Assembly: GCF_000740895.1 (NCBI RefSeq)
Contig: NC_025260.1
Coordinates: 1,096,001 to 1,160,000 of the forward strand
DNA length: 64,000 nucleotides
DNA from: Theileria orientalis strain Shintoku
Taxonomy: Eukaryota > Apicomplexa > Aconoidasida > Piroplasmida > Theileriidae
Reading direction: 5' to 3'
How positions within the stretch are numbered: position 1 is the stretch's first letter; each line of letters begins with the position of its first letter. The notes beneath the pieces were generated by a model that was not told the DNA's origin, did no database searches, and worked only from the letters and a program-made list of their open reading frames with translations. Shown in pieces: positions 55,182 through 64,000 of the stretch. The position numbers and the translations under genes are program-made.

Positions 55182-56050
55182 TTTATCTGTAAGTGAACGT
55201 TGGTAAACGTGTGGAAATTTACGTTATTTTTTAGTAATCATGGTGATGCATCGCCACAACTCTTTTAGCACATATGCATTACAAATTTGAACAAAGTTCC
55301 ATAAACTGTGTATCTACGGGTCCAGATTTATGTATACATGTGGATTCCAGGAAGTATTTAAATAAACTGCCGTTTACGTAAGAGCAGAGTTAGTGTGTCG
55401 CCGTATACGTGTTAGTTATGTATAAGTGCCCTTTAGACTTAACATATGTGCGCATCTAAATTGACATACGTAATACATAAACTACTTGAGTGTAATTTGG
55501 TACCTTTCCTCTCAAACTGACTGTTACTCACTCTTCCAACATACTGAAAGTGTGTAACTTTTAAATTTCCTCAACTCCCTCCTATTCGTGGATTCAACAC
55601 CTGTTTACCGTTTTTTAATTTATTCGACGCCTTGGACAGTGTATCTAAGGCCCATAGTGGCAATCTGATACGTTTTTGCGACCCTGCACCCAGGCGGTTT
55701 AATGCTATTGAGTGCTGATGTTGTTTTACTAGAAGGTTGAGCTAACCGCTTACCCAGGCAGGCCACTATATATTTTTTACATAATATTACACTCTGGATT
55801 TAATTTTGTTCCGAATTCGACCCACTCGCAGTTCGGATTACAAATACCACAAATAGATTTAACTTTACTGCTTTAACTGGATTTAACATTTCAAATTTGT
55901 TTGTTAATTAAGTTTTCTGCTTCTGCTCAATTTAATTAAAAAATAAATTTGAGTCTACTATATTTAACACTGAGTCTACGCGGCATTGATCCTGGTGTTG
56001 GTTTAGTATCACTGCCGAGTCTTAAATCAGTTTTTTTAAATATTTTAAAG
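55182..56050. other. Divergent intergenic region
   Basis: These 869 bases lie between divergent starts. GATTTAAC-type words occur at about 55850-55890 and recur downstream of the next gene. An in-frame stretch upstream of 56051 begins only with a non-ATG codon, so I did not extend the next gene into it. Confidence 0.5.
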
Positions 56051-57052
56051 ATGAATTGCTTTAAGGGCGCTTTATTGTTTTTATTTTTGTTTCCCTCTGC
56101 TTTTTTTGTAGACTCTTACAGGAATAAGAATCTCAGTTTGGAATCCTCATTTCTTGAGGGAAATGGTACTTTTTGCTAGGGTAGTTACTAGATTGGTGAT
56201 TCAAACCCCCTGTTTACTTATTTAGTATCTCTAGACTTAACACACCTAGTTATGCAGCTCTTATTTTTACCGAATTCGCTAATAATATTCAGCTTTGGAT
56301 ATCACGGATGAGCTCAGTGAGGCTTTCCTCACTGAATTGGAGGTTTTCAATGAGAAGGTGCTTGAGAAGCTTGCTGATCGTATGATCAACGTGTTAAACA
56401 CCAGCGGTTTCGATTTAAACAGGGAAGAGAACGTCGATGCATTGTACACCTTCCTCCAGGTGGCTTTCTGATTATTATTTTTATAAATTATTGACTATGG
56501 CTAGCTGCTGAAAAAATTATGTTGCACTACTAAGTGATGCTAAAAATGGCAGCTTTAGATAGATATTAGGCCAAAACTCATATTCTTTTAAATTATCTTG
56601 AAATTGGTGACTAGGTAGTTGATAGAATCAGCGGTAAAACGCAGATAACCTATACCTAAACTTGACTAATTATTTTGCAGGAAGCCAATCTAGAATTACC
56701 AGAGGAGGGAAGCACTGCGGTAACTAAACCGAGTTTCAAGTCCCGCCTCTTGCAATCACTGAAGAAGGCCGCCACGGGCATCGGTAAAGAGGCCCTGATG
56801 CACGCAACCCGCGCCGCAATTTCATTTGGAATCAAAGAGTCACTCCCCAACCTCGAAATCATATTTAAAAGGGCCCTGAATAACCTGCCTCTGAAACTGA
56901 AAATAGCCGTTGCACCACTCGCCTTCAAGATGTGGACGAACATATTTAAAAAGGCCCACGTGGACCCTCCGAAACACTTCACGCTCAGACACATCATTCT
57001 CGACGGACTCAGTGAAAGCGACAGGAAGTTGGCAGAAGAATACATAGATTAA
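56051..57052 (+). CDS. Small secreted protein with signal peptide, function unknown
   Basis: Three exons: 56051-56165, 56293-56459 and 56681-57052, giving 217 residues. From the ATG at 56051 the protein opens with a signal peptide, 'MNCFKGALLFLFLFPSAFFV'. The mature part is an acidic helical region ('ITDELSEAFLTELEVFNEKV') followed by a basic amphipathic region ('FKSRLLQSLKKAATGIGKEA', 'KRALNNLPLKLKIAVAPLAF') and a 'RKLAEEYID' end. No membrane helix is seen after the signal. It may be a secreted parasite factor or an apical-organelle protein. Nothing in the sequence matches a family that I know. The junctions are GT-AG and the total length is a multiple of three. Confidence 0.68.
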
Positions 57053-57588
57053 AGCTAAGGTATTTACTCAACAAAGCATCAGGGCACTAAAAGAAGGCAC
57101 TTGATGGTGTCGGTTCTACCAACACAAGTTGAGTAGCCTCATCATTTGTGATAGTGGGCATTAAAGAGAAGATGGGAAGGTTTATGCTTCAAGCACGAAC
57201 TTCAGAAAAGAAAACAGAAATGCAACTACACCAGATTTAACCTCAGATTTAACTATATAACAAGGATTTAACCAATTTGTTAATTGTTTTATTGATTTAC
57301 TACCAGATTTAACGACAGATTTAAAAGGAAACCTCGTATCAAAGTCAGGAACACATTAAACACAAAAAACAGGTTTTAACATCAAAACTGAAAGTGAGCG
57401 AAACAAGGTGCGTAAGAAGAAAAAGTAAATTGGAAAAACAGTAAAAAAAATTAATATTTGTTATATAATTGGAAATATGTGATATCTATTGTGTATTTTG
57501 TCAGGCCAAGCCAAACATGGAAATTGATCATTAATTAATGTTTTGGATAATTTAATTGTCGGTAATAATTAAATTCACAGTCAATTCC
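57053..57588. other. Intergenic region with repeated AGATTTAAC words
   Basis: About five AGATTTAAC/GGATTTAAC words lie between 57230 and 57325, separated by 10-60 bases. No gene is seen in these 536 bases. Confidence 0.6.
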
Positions 57589-57955
57589 ATGGCGGAAGGG
57601 AAAGAATCTAGTGTAACGTTCCAGAGAGTTAGAAGTAAGTTGGCCATTTATATTAAAAGGAAAGAATCCCTAGTTAGTGCAGTTACGTGTGGTTAACATG
57701 GCGATTGCAGTGGAGTAAATATAATTCTTTAGACGCCACAGCAATGGCTGCTGGTTACCTGGTGTTTTCAGCAGCAGTCTGGTCGTTCTTTACGAGTCCA
57801 CGTAAACACGAGTGGTTAGTCAATGTCCATTTTATAGTCAGCTCACTGTACTTAAATTAATCGCAATAATCAGGGTTGACGTGCTAATCGACTATTCAAA
57901 CCATAGAAGATCACAGTACAGCGGTCTTTGGGCCCGCTTAACCAGAAGATTTTAA
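57589..57955 (+). CDS. 69-residue single-pass membrane protein
   Basis: Three tiny exons: 57589-57634, 57733-57814 and 57874-57955. Joined they encode 69 residues: a polar head ('MAEGKESSVTFQRVR'), one membrane helix ('AMAAGYLVFSAAVWSFF'), and a basic/aromatic tail ('SPRKHEWVDVLIDYSNHRR', ending 'LTRRF'). All junctions are GT-AG, phases agree, and the hydrophobic segment crosses no break. Size and layout resemble accessory subunits of mitochondrial respiratory complexes or small ER membrane proteins, but I cannot name it. No exon is long enough to be found as an open frame, so the call depends on the splice reading. Confidence 0.6.
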
Positions 57956-58111
57956 CTTTTAATTTCATTTCTACGCATTAAGTATACATCTAAAACATTG
58001 TTGACTTAATATTTGTGTATTTATTAGTAATGTGTGGACGATTTGGTTTTAATGTATATGCATAGCCACACCATATAAATTAGTCGCTGAATTTATGTAA
58101 ATTAAGCTAAT

Positions 58112-58696
58112 ATGAACTCAAATATCGCAATAAAGAAGTTAATAAATGTGTTTGGACGCACTAGTAGACTGAAATTGGAAAAAGAGAATTTTTTGAGCAT
58201 TTATAAGATTCCTAACCACTACAGTAACTATAGGAGATTGTCCCTGTACTTTGGAGGTATGTCGCCAATTACATAATATTTACAATTATGACAATCCTGC
58301 GTAGATTGGAGGATGATTAAATCTGACTGTGTCTACCTTAATAGCAAAAAGGAACTGGACAGACTACTGGTGCTATCGAGAATAGCAAATTACAAGATTC
58401 CAGCAAAATACGCCACTGGTGTAAACGAAGAAGGCTTAATCGAGTGTGCGGACTGCGTTAAGAACTGTAAATTTATATATTTTGGCGATTTGAGCAATTT
58501 TACGCCCAGGGATGACCTAAAATCGTTATTAGTTCCCCTGGATTTACTACACAGTAATGCAGTTGATGTTGATGCAAATCGAATAAAATCTTTAGCCAAC
58601 CTACTGGAGGGTATTGCGGCCATTGATAAAGTTGTACTTTGCACCAACGACAATGAAACTTGGATTACCCATCATAAATCACTAAAATATCAATAA
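58112..58696 (+). CDS. 178-residue protein, function unknown
   Basis: Two exons: 58112-58256 and 58305-58696. The N-terminus 'MNSNIAIKKLINVFGRTSRL' is basic and amphipathic without acids, which suggests a mitochondrial or apicoplast route. The body contains 'IECADCVKNCKFIYFG' with a CxxCxxxC-like cluster, and a helical 'ANRIKSLANLLEGIAAIDKV' region near the end. A small mitochondrial protein, for example of the ribosome, is possible, but I recognise no family. The intron is 48 bases. Confidence 0.6.
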
Positions 58697-58992
58697 CTTG
58701 TAAGATATATGATATATGTGCGCACTAATATCTATCGTGTATTTTAAGTTTTTATTAAAATTATACAGACTACATTCGTTTCAAGGTTTGGTGAAATGAT
58801 TATATTAACTCGTTGTGACTTATGCAAATGCGCATAAAGCTCAACGTGGTCAATATAATTCACAATAAATCAGATATTGATAGGGACCATAGTAATAGAG
58901 TATTACAATGTTTCCGACCAATAAACAATAAATCTGAAGTTACACGAGTTCAGATTGCTTCAAATTTATATATTTGTAATATGTTACAGGCT
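58697..58992. other. Convergent intergenic region
   Basis: 296 AT-rich bases between two stops. A plus-strand open frame here runs into the antisense of the FAINT gene and is not supported. Confidence 0.5.
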
Positions 58993-61900
58993 TCACAAGG
59001 TAACCCTTATATTATCACCCATATCTACAACAACAGTATTGTTACTAGTGTTGTGAATGACCTTTTCGGGATATTTGCCACTGTGCATATTAGGATCATA
59101 TTCCCAACGTTTAGTATCAAATTTAACCTCAACACACTTAACATCAGAGTTGAAAGTATACCCCTTCATATTTTTAGTTACTCCAAAGGTCTCAATTGTG
59201 TATTGAGTTGCGTCGTTCTCAGCCTTAGTATTGTCAGATTTTAAGGTGTATATTTTCAATTGGGACTGTTGTGAATTAGATGAATCTTCAATATCAAAAT
59301 CGGAATCTGAATCCGCAGTGGCAGTTGAAGACGATGAAGCAGTCTGGTCAGTAGGTGTTGTTGCAGAACCTGAGTCGGATGTGCCAATAGTGCCCTGATT
59401 AAGAGATGTTGAATTACTGGATGTAGCAACACTGCTCGAGCCATCACCTGGTGGCGTAGAGGATGTCAGGATCGAGGATGTAGCCTGATTACTGGAAGCC
59501 TGTACTGATGGGACAGGTGTCGTGCCAGCACCTACAGATATAGTAGCTTGGTTGCCTTCTTGAGAATCTTCGAGGTTAATTGTCGTGGAAGAGGGGACGG
59601 AAGAGAAGGTTGGCACGTACCATTCGCTAAAAATATCATCATCATCCGTAGCTTGTCCTTGTGCCGCCGCAGCTTTTTGAGACTCAGTTCTTTGAAGTGG
59701 ATTTACAAGTCCTTGAGCAGGTTCACGTGGCTTCTCGACGAGAGACTTAACTCGACCAAAATATGGTTCGTAGACGGTGCTGAATATATCGTCTTGGTCA
59801 GTGGGTCGCGTTGGCCGTGATCCAGAGACAAAAGGTTCGTAAACAGTACTAAAAATGTCATATAAATCTGAGTCTGTAGATGTGGGTATTCTCAACGGGC
59901 TGGAACGGGTATATATTGGAGTATAAATAGAGCTAAAAATGTCATCATCGTAGCCAATCGGTGCTCCTGAATATGAATTAGGTGGAGCGATTTCGACATC
60001 TTTAGGATATGGAATTCTGTCAAAAATTGAGCTGTACCACTCGGTAAAAATGTCATCGTCTTCGTAAGTCACCGATGAATCTTCAGATGAATCTGATTGG
60101 GACTTTTGGGCTGGTTCAGGTTGTAGGCCTGGTGACTGACCGGGTGTAGGGGTCCTAGGATCAACTGGCTGAGTAGCCACAGGACCAGGTTTAGTAGTCT
60201 TGTCAGCATCAGTTGTGCCCGGTGCAGTACCAGTCGGCAACTTGACATACTTCCTGACAGATTGTCTGGTTGAATCCGCTCTGGCAGCTACGCCTTGGCC
60301 CTGCACTGCGGTTCCAGATGCGCTGGTAACACGGACCGCGGACGAAGGTACATCTGTGTCGGATGATACACTGGATCTTCGCGGACGTGTCAAAGATGAG
60401 AGGGGCAAGTGTGCGTTGCTGGAGTATACGGGCTCAGACATAGGGTTAAATATGTCCTGATCATCTTGCTTAGGAGGCGTTGTCATGGGCTTGTCAACAG
60501 TTACCTTGGGCTTCTCTGTGGTCTCTTTGGTCTTATCATCCGTCGATTTAGTAATTGATCCTTGATCCCAGCCTGCACGAGCCTTGGAGAGAACCGCTGC
60601 TACTTTCTGGTCGTTTGATTCCTTGGTTTGTGCTTGCTTAGCCTCCTTTTCCTTGCCCTTTATGTCCTCCAGAGTTACCTTTTTGCCCTTGGGAGCAGTA
60701 ACCACCACGACGTCGACATTCTCCTTGTCCGATTCGCTTTCGAACACCTCCTCTACCAACTCTTCATCTTCAAACACCTCCTGAATCTCGGCTGCGCCCT
60801 CGATGCGCAGCGGAGGTACGGTCTTTGAGGGTGTAGGAGTAGGTGTGATGGGAATCTGGTCAACGTAGTAGCCCCCTTCCGTTGGTTGGAAGCGAGGTTG
60901 TCGGGCCGCTCCTCTGAGGCCTGGCGTTGGCATGGGCATAGGCATGCCATATGGAGTGGACTCTACCACTTGGACCTGGGGGAGTACCGAGGGCGACACC
61001 TGAGGCGCCTGTCCACAGAACAGCTGTGGACCCTGACATGGGGGTCCAGGGAACATCTGCGGTTGTGGAGGGATACCTGTGTAGCATGGGGATGCAACCT
61101 GACCCGCTGACACTGGCATATACGTGGGACGCCTACGGCGCTCTATAATCACCTCTTCTCCGGGAGATACTGAGTGTACCATTGGGGATCTGGGATCCAC
61201 AACATGTATTCCGTCGTCTGAGTACACGGTTTCTACGACCGGTGGGCCCGCGCGCTTTGCTTTAGGTTTGTCGTCGCCGGAATGCAGTGGTTCCTCCTTC
61301 TGCTTCCTACTGTCATCCACGACGATACCGTCACCATCTTCCTCCGGAGCCGACTTACTGGATGTGTCTGGGGCTTCAGGAGTCTTCTTCGGACTGAGGT
61401 CGATCTCTATGGTGTGAATGAGGTTGTCTTCCCCAATGACTGGCTTGGGTTGAGGGCCTATGTGTTGGCCGGGTGGCGCCATGTCAACGTTTATGTAGTC
61501 TCTCCCTTCAATTAGGGTCTGGGTTGGGTAGTATGCATACTGCGATGACGCCAGAGGGTCTACGGACGCCGAGAGCATATTAAGCGTAAATTGTACATCG
61601 TAATTATTCATCGGCGTATATTGTACGTCGTAATTATTCATCGGCGTATATTGGGGAAGGTTTTCGACCTTCGGAGGAACTGGCTTCGGGACCTCAGGCT
61701 GTGGCTCGGGTAGTGTGTCCGAGAATTGACCCAACTCGTCTTTGGGCAGTCCTACGAACGAGAGGTCCCTGGAAAAGAACACTTTTAATTTTTGGCGCCC
61801 CTTGCTGTCACGTTTCAGTAGGGCCGCGCACGGGAAATCCCCGCCCGTGTAGTGCCACAGGACCCTGGTTCCCTTTAAAATTAAATAGAAAGAGTAGGGC

Positions 61901-62736
61901 TCTTTTATGATAAAAATTTCAATGTGTTTGCCCGGGTCCATTTTGTAAGAAATTGGTCCAAGGCTGTATTTCTCGTTTATATCTAGAGCCATATGGTACT
62001 GGTTGCGATAACATCCAGGCCCGTCTGAGGGGACTGAAATTCCACTCGTTGAAGATTTATGTTGCATTTGAGGCGCGGCATAGGCCGGTTTTGGAGCCGG
62101 TTGTTCAGGCGGTTTCGGTAGGAAACTTGCATAATCTTTAAAGTTAACTCTGCATACTTTGTCTCCATCTTCCGGGATTATAAGTACTTCGTATCCGAAA
62201 ATATTATTTTCGGCTTCCCAGATGACGAAGTCACCCTTCGTAACCTTACGAAGGGCGTAGCCATCCCTGACGAGAAACCTGTCCACGTCCGTATCTTGAT
62301 CATAAGAATACGTAACCTGGTTAGTATTGACCTTGTCCTTAACGTCCAGAGCAATTAGATCTAGCTGTGGTCTACTGGCCGATACTAAAGGTCTGGGCTT
62401 TAGTTTATACTCTTCAGGGAATGATTTCAGATGTTTAGGTACTCGTTTGGGTGACTCTGCCTCTGAGGTCTGTTCACCTAACGAATCACTGTTTTTTGTG
62501 CGATAAGATCTGTGGGAACGCGTCGATCCGGCTTTAGCTTCCTCTATAGTCTGTACATTGTACTTCGATTCCTGAGAATTCTTCTTGAACCCATTGTCGA
62601 CAGTATAGTGAGTGGAGTACTTGCTGGCTATACTTTGGGCAAGAGTGTCAACAGAACCGGCGGATTCCGCGGGGTTCCACCTATAAAGTGACAATAAATA
62701 TATAACTAAATATTTTAGTGCTATGTTTATGGCCAT
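58993..62736 (-). CDS. Large secreted FAINT (DUF529) protein with repeated DDIF motifs (SVSP/p104-like)
   Basis: One exon of 1247 residues from the ATG at 62736. The N-terminus is a signal peptide ('MAINIALKYLVIYLLSLYRW'). FAINT-like domains are seen at about residues 120-215 ('YALRKVTKGDFVIWEAENN'), 250-340 ('HIEIFIIKEPYSFYLILKG', 'VLWHYTGG') and 1155-1247 ('KGYTFNSDVKCVEVKFDTKR'). Between them lie Pro/Gln-rich linkers, a short duplicated 'YTPMNNYDVQ', acidic and basic Ser/Thr/Pro-rich sequence, and at about residues 760 and 890-1040 six copies of a DDIF-type motif ('DDIFTEWYSSIF', 'DDIFSTVYEPYF'). No membrane anchor follows. The architecture resembles subtelomeric variable secreted proteins and the p104 rhoptry antigen. 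It is a likely parasite effector exported to the host cell or surface. Confidence 0.78.
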   Translation of the reverse strand: MAINIALKYLVIYLLSLYRWNPAESAGSVDTLAQSIASKYSTHYTVDNGFKKNSQESKYNVQTIEEAKAGSTRSHRSYRTKNSDSLGEQTSEAESPKRVPKHLKSFPEEYKLKPRPLVSASRPQLDLIALDVKDKVNTNQVTYSYDQDTDVDRFLVRDGYALRKVTKGDFVIWEAENNIFGYEVLIIPEDGDKVCRVNFKDYASFLPKPPEQPAPKPAYAAPQMQHKSSTSGISVPSDGPGCYRNQYHMALDINEKYSLGPISYKMDPGKHIEIFIIKEPYSFYLILKGTRVLWHYTGGDFPCAALLKRDSKGRQKLKVFFSRDLSFVGLPKDELGQFSDTLPEPQPEVPKPVPPKVENLPQYTPMNNYDVQYTPMNNYDVQFTLNMLSASVDPLASSQYAYYPTQTLIEGRDYINVDMAPPGQHIGPQPKPVIGEDNLIHTIEIDLSPKKTPEAPDTSSKSAPEEDGDGIVVDDSRKQKEEPLHSGDDKPKAKRAGPPVVETVYSDDGIHVVDPRSPMVHSVSPGEEVIIERRRRPTYMPVSAGQVASPCYTGIPPQPQMFPGPPCQGPQLFCGQAPQVSPSVLPQVQVVESTPYGMPMPMPTPGLRGAARQPRFQPTEGGYYVDQIPITPTPTPSKTVPPLRIEGAAEIQEVFEDEELVEEVFESESDKENVDVVVVTAPKGKKVTLEDIKGKEKEAKQAQTKESNDQKVAAVLSKARAGWDQGSITKSTDDKTKETTEKPKVTVDKPMTTPPKQDDQDIFNPMSEPVYSSNAHLPLSSLTRPRRSSVSSDTDVPSSAVRVTSASGTAVQGQGVAARADSTRQSVRKYVKLPTGTAPGTTDADKTTKPGPVATQPVDPRTPTPGQSPGLQPEPAQKSQSDSSEDSSVTYEDDDIFTEWYSSIFDRIPYPKDVEIAPPNSYSGAPIGYDDDIFSSIYTPIYTRSSPLRIPTSTDSDLYDIFSTVYEPFVSGSRPTRPTDQDDIFSTVYEPYFGRVKSLVEKPREPAQGLVNPLQRTESQKAAAAQGQATDDDDIFSEWYVPTFSSVPSSTTINLEDSQEGNQATISVGAGTTPVPSVQASSNQATSSILTSSTPPGDGSSSVATSSNSTSLNQGTIGTSDSGSATTPTDQTASSSSTATADSDSDFDIEDSSNSQQSQLKIYTLKSDNTKAENDATQYTIETFGVTKNMKGYTFNSDVKCVEVKFDTKRWEYDPNMHSGKYPEKVIHNTSNNTVVVDMGDNIRVTL

Positions 62737-64000
62737 CCATAGCTATTCATCGATTTATCCTGTAATCGGCGAGATTCCGGCATCCATGGGGTACCGAATC
62801 TCAAAATCTCACAGTTACATTCAAATTTATAAATTTATTGGCTCTATTTATTTATATTTATATCTACATTTAATTTAATTATTTCAAAAGCGTCACCTCG
62901 GCCGTTTATCCCATATGTTAGGCAGATGTATGCATTATACACAATTTGATTAGACAATATATTTTTTTCACTTTTTTTTGTCTAATACTGATTATTAACC
63001 ATTTTAATAATTAATGAAATGATATTGCACTATATGGAATAACCTAATTATTCCGACTGCAACTAAATTTTCCGTTTATTTATGGGTTATATAGCTTACG
63101 TATATATAGACTAGAAATTTCAATCAGTATTTATCGACACACAAGTTGTATACAAGGTTTTTACGTTTTATTATAATATTTCTAACTCTAAAGATAGGTT
63201 GTTTTGACCTTTACACTGGATTATTTGACCACTCGGCCGCCTGTAGTTGTGATGCATAATGCTGTCCTCTTTTTCAATAAATAGTAAAGCAAATTTTAAT
63301 TTTTTTGAATTCATAGTTTGTTCAACTTTTAGATGATTTTATTATCTGTTTAAAACCCTGATAGGGTGTTAAAGTGTGGGAGTTAGACGTTGTGAACCGA
63401 TATTGCTAATTATCTGGGCTATATAAGACTACATAATTTTGTTGCTGAAAATCTGGGTCAGGGATATAAAGTAGAGTGTTCCATTATTGAATAAAACTAT
63501 TTCTTATACGAGTGGAGGTGGGTTCGTGATCCAACTCTCTTGTGACGTGTGTTTAACTTAATGAGTAATTTAAGTCCCTAATTTTTTGTATTTTCTTTTC
63601 TCATACCAAACACATTTGTAAATGATTTATGTTTTTTACACGGTTGAACATAATCTAACTGGTATCAGGAGTTCTATGACCCTTTTAGTGTAATATGTCT
63701 CGAGCGTTTTCGATTATATTCATATCCTCCCGCGAATCCCAGGTTCCTCAAGCATATAATATCCGAGCTTTGTTCTCAAACTGAACAATTATCTCCGATT
63801 TACCAAGTTAATTCCTCTCAGGCATGCATCTGTTCATTTCGTTTTCGACTTTTGTTGGTTTTACTCTTACCCCCCCTTTCGTTTTGAAAGTTTCAACCCA
63901 TTTCCTGGGAACTGTATACCATATAGTAAATGGGTATAATATCTAAGAGAATTTCTCCAAGGGTTCATTTCACAGAATATAACCATTAACCATTCCTATT
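62737..64000. other. Gene-free upstream region
   Basis: These 1264 AT-rich bases upstream of the FAINT gene contain no frame with a recognisable product on either strand. They should hold its promoter. No telomeric repeat, rRNA or tRNA is visible. Confidence 0.5.

Noticed and set aside
62737..64000. Telomere or subtelomeric array at the right end
   Set aside because: No telomeric hexamer-like repeat or known subtelomeric unit is visible, only AT-rich unique sequence.

Overview
This is a gene-dense eukaryotic window that I read as nuclear DNA of a Theileria species (piroplasm). Three things support this. Short GT-AG introns (31 to about 530 bases) split compact genes. Three secreted or membrane proteins look piroplasm-specific: two carry FAINT (DUF529)-like domains behind signal peptides, and one is a large N-myristoylatable repeat protein. 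Sense-strand AGT/AAT trinucleotide tracts occur in exons, introns and flanks. The moderate GC content and the style of the FAINT proteins fit T. orientalis-like parasites better than T. parva or T. annulata, but the species is an inference.

Layout. 1-6.3 kb: the 3' end of a GLE1-like mRNA-export factor, a small FAINT protein, and a VPS34-type PI3-kinase. 6.6-10.8 kb: a seven-exon thiolase that lacks two catalytic motifs, and a four-exon PUS10 pseudouridine synthase. 11.1-17.3 kb: a tandem array of four BAX-inhibitor-1/LFG seven-helix membrane proteins, two of which share an almost identical intron. 17.6-25 kb: a 1357-residue Asn-rich coiled-coil protein, a TraB-like mitochondrial protein, and a Cwc21/SRRM2 splicing factor. 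25.9-29.1 kb: elongation factor 2, whose first coding exon is only the ATG. 29.5-37.5 kb: an Nse2/Mms21 SP-RING SUMO ligase followed by a 2041-residue SIRT6-like sirtuin with a large AT-hook-bearing insert and a 1334-residue last exon. 37.9-47.4 kb: Vti1 SNARE, a CS-like protein, the repeat protein, a decayed relative or other pseudogene, NudC, and a small acidic protein. 48-54.1 kb: a 12-exon long-chain acyl-CoA synthetase, a leucine-rich-repeat protein, and IBA57, whose ATG overlaps the stop of the LRR gene. 54.3-62.7 kb: two signal-peptide proteins, a 69-residue membrane protein, a 178-residue unknown, and a 1247-residue FAINT protein with repeated DDIF motifs. The last 1.26 kb has no gene that I can see.

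How it fits together. Most genes are housekeeping: translation, RNA modification, splicing, membrane traffic, lipid activation, Fe-S assembly and chromatin. Lineage-specific secreted proteins sit among them. All multi-exon models here were built by reading splice sites by eye. In each case the summed exon lengths are divisible by three, the joined protein reads through, and recognisable family motifs cross the junctions. Transcription starts and UTRs are not determined.
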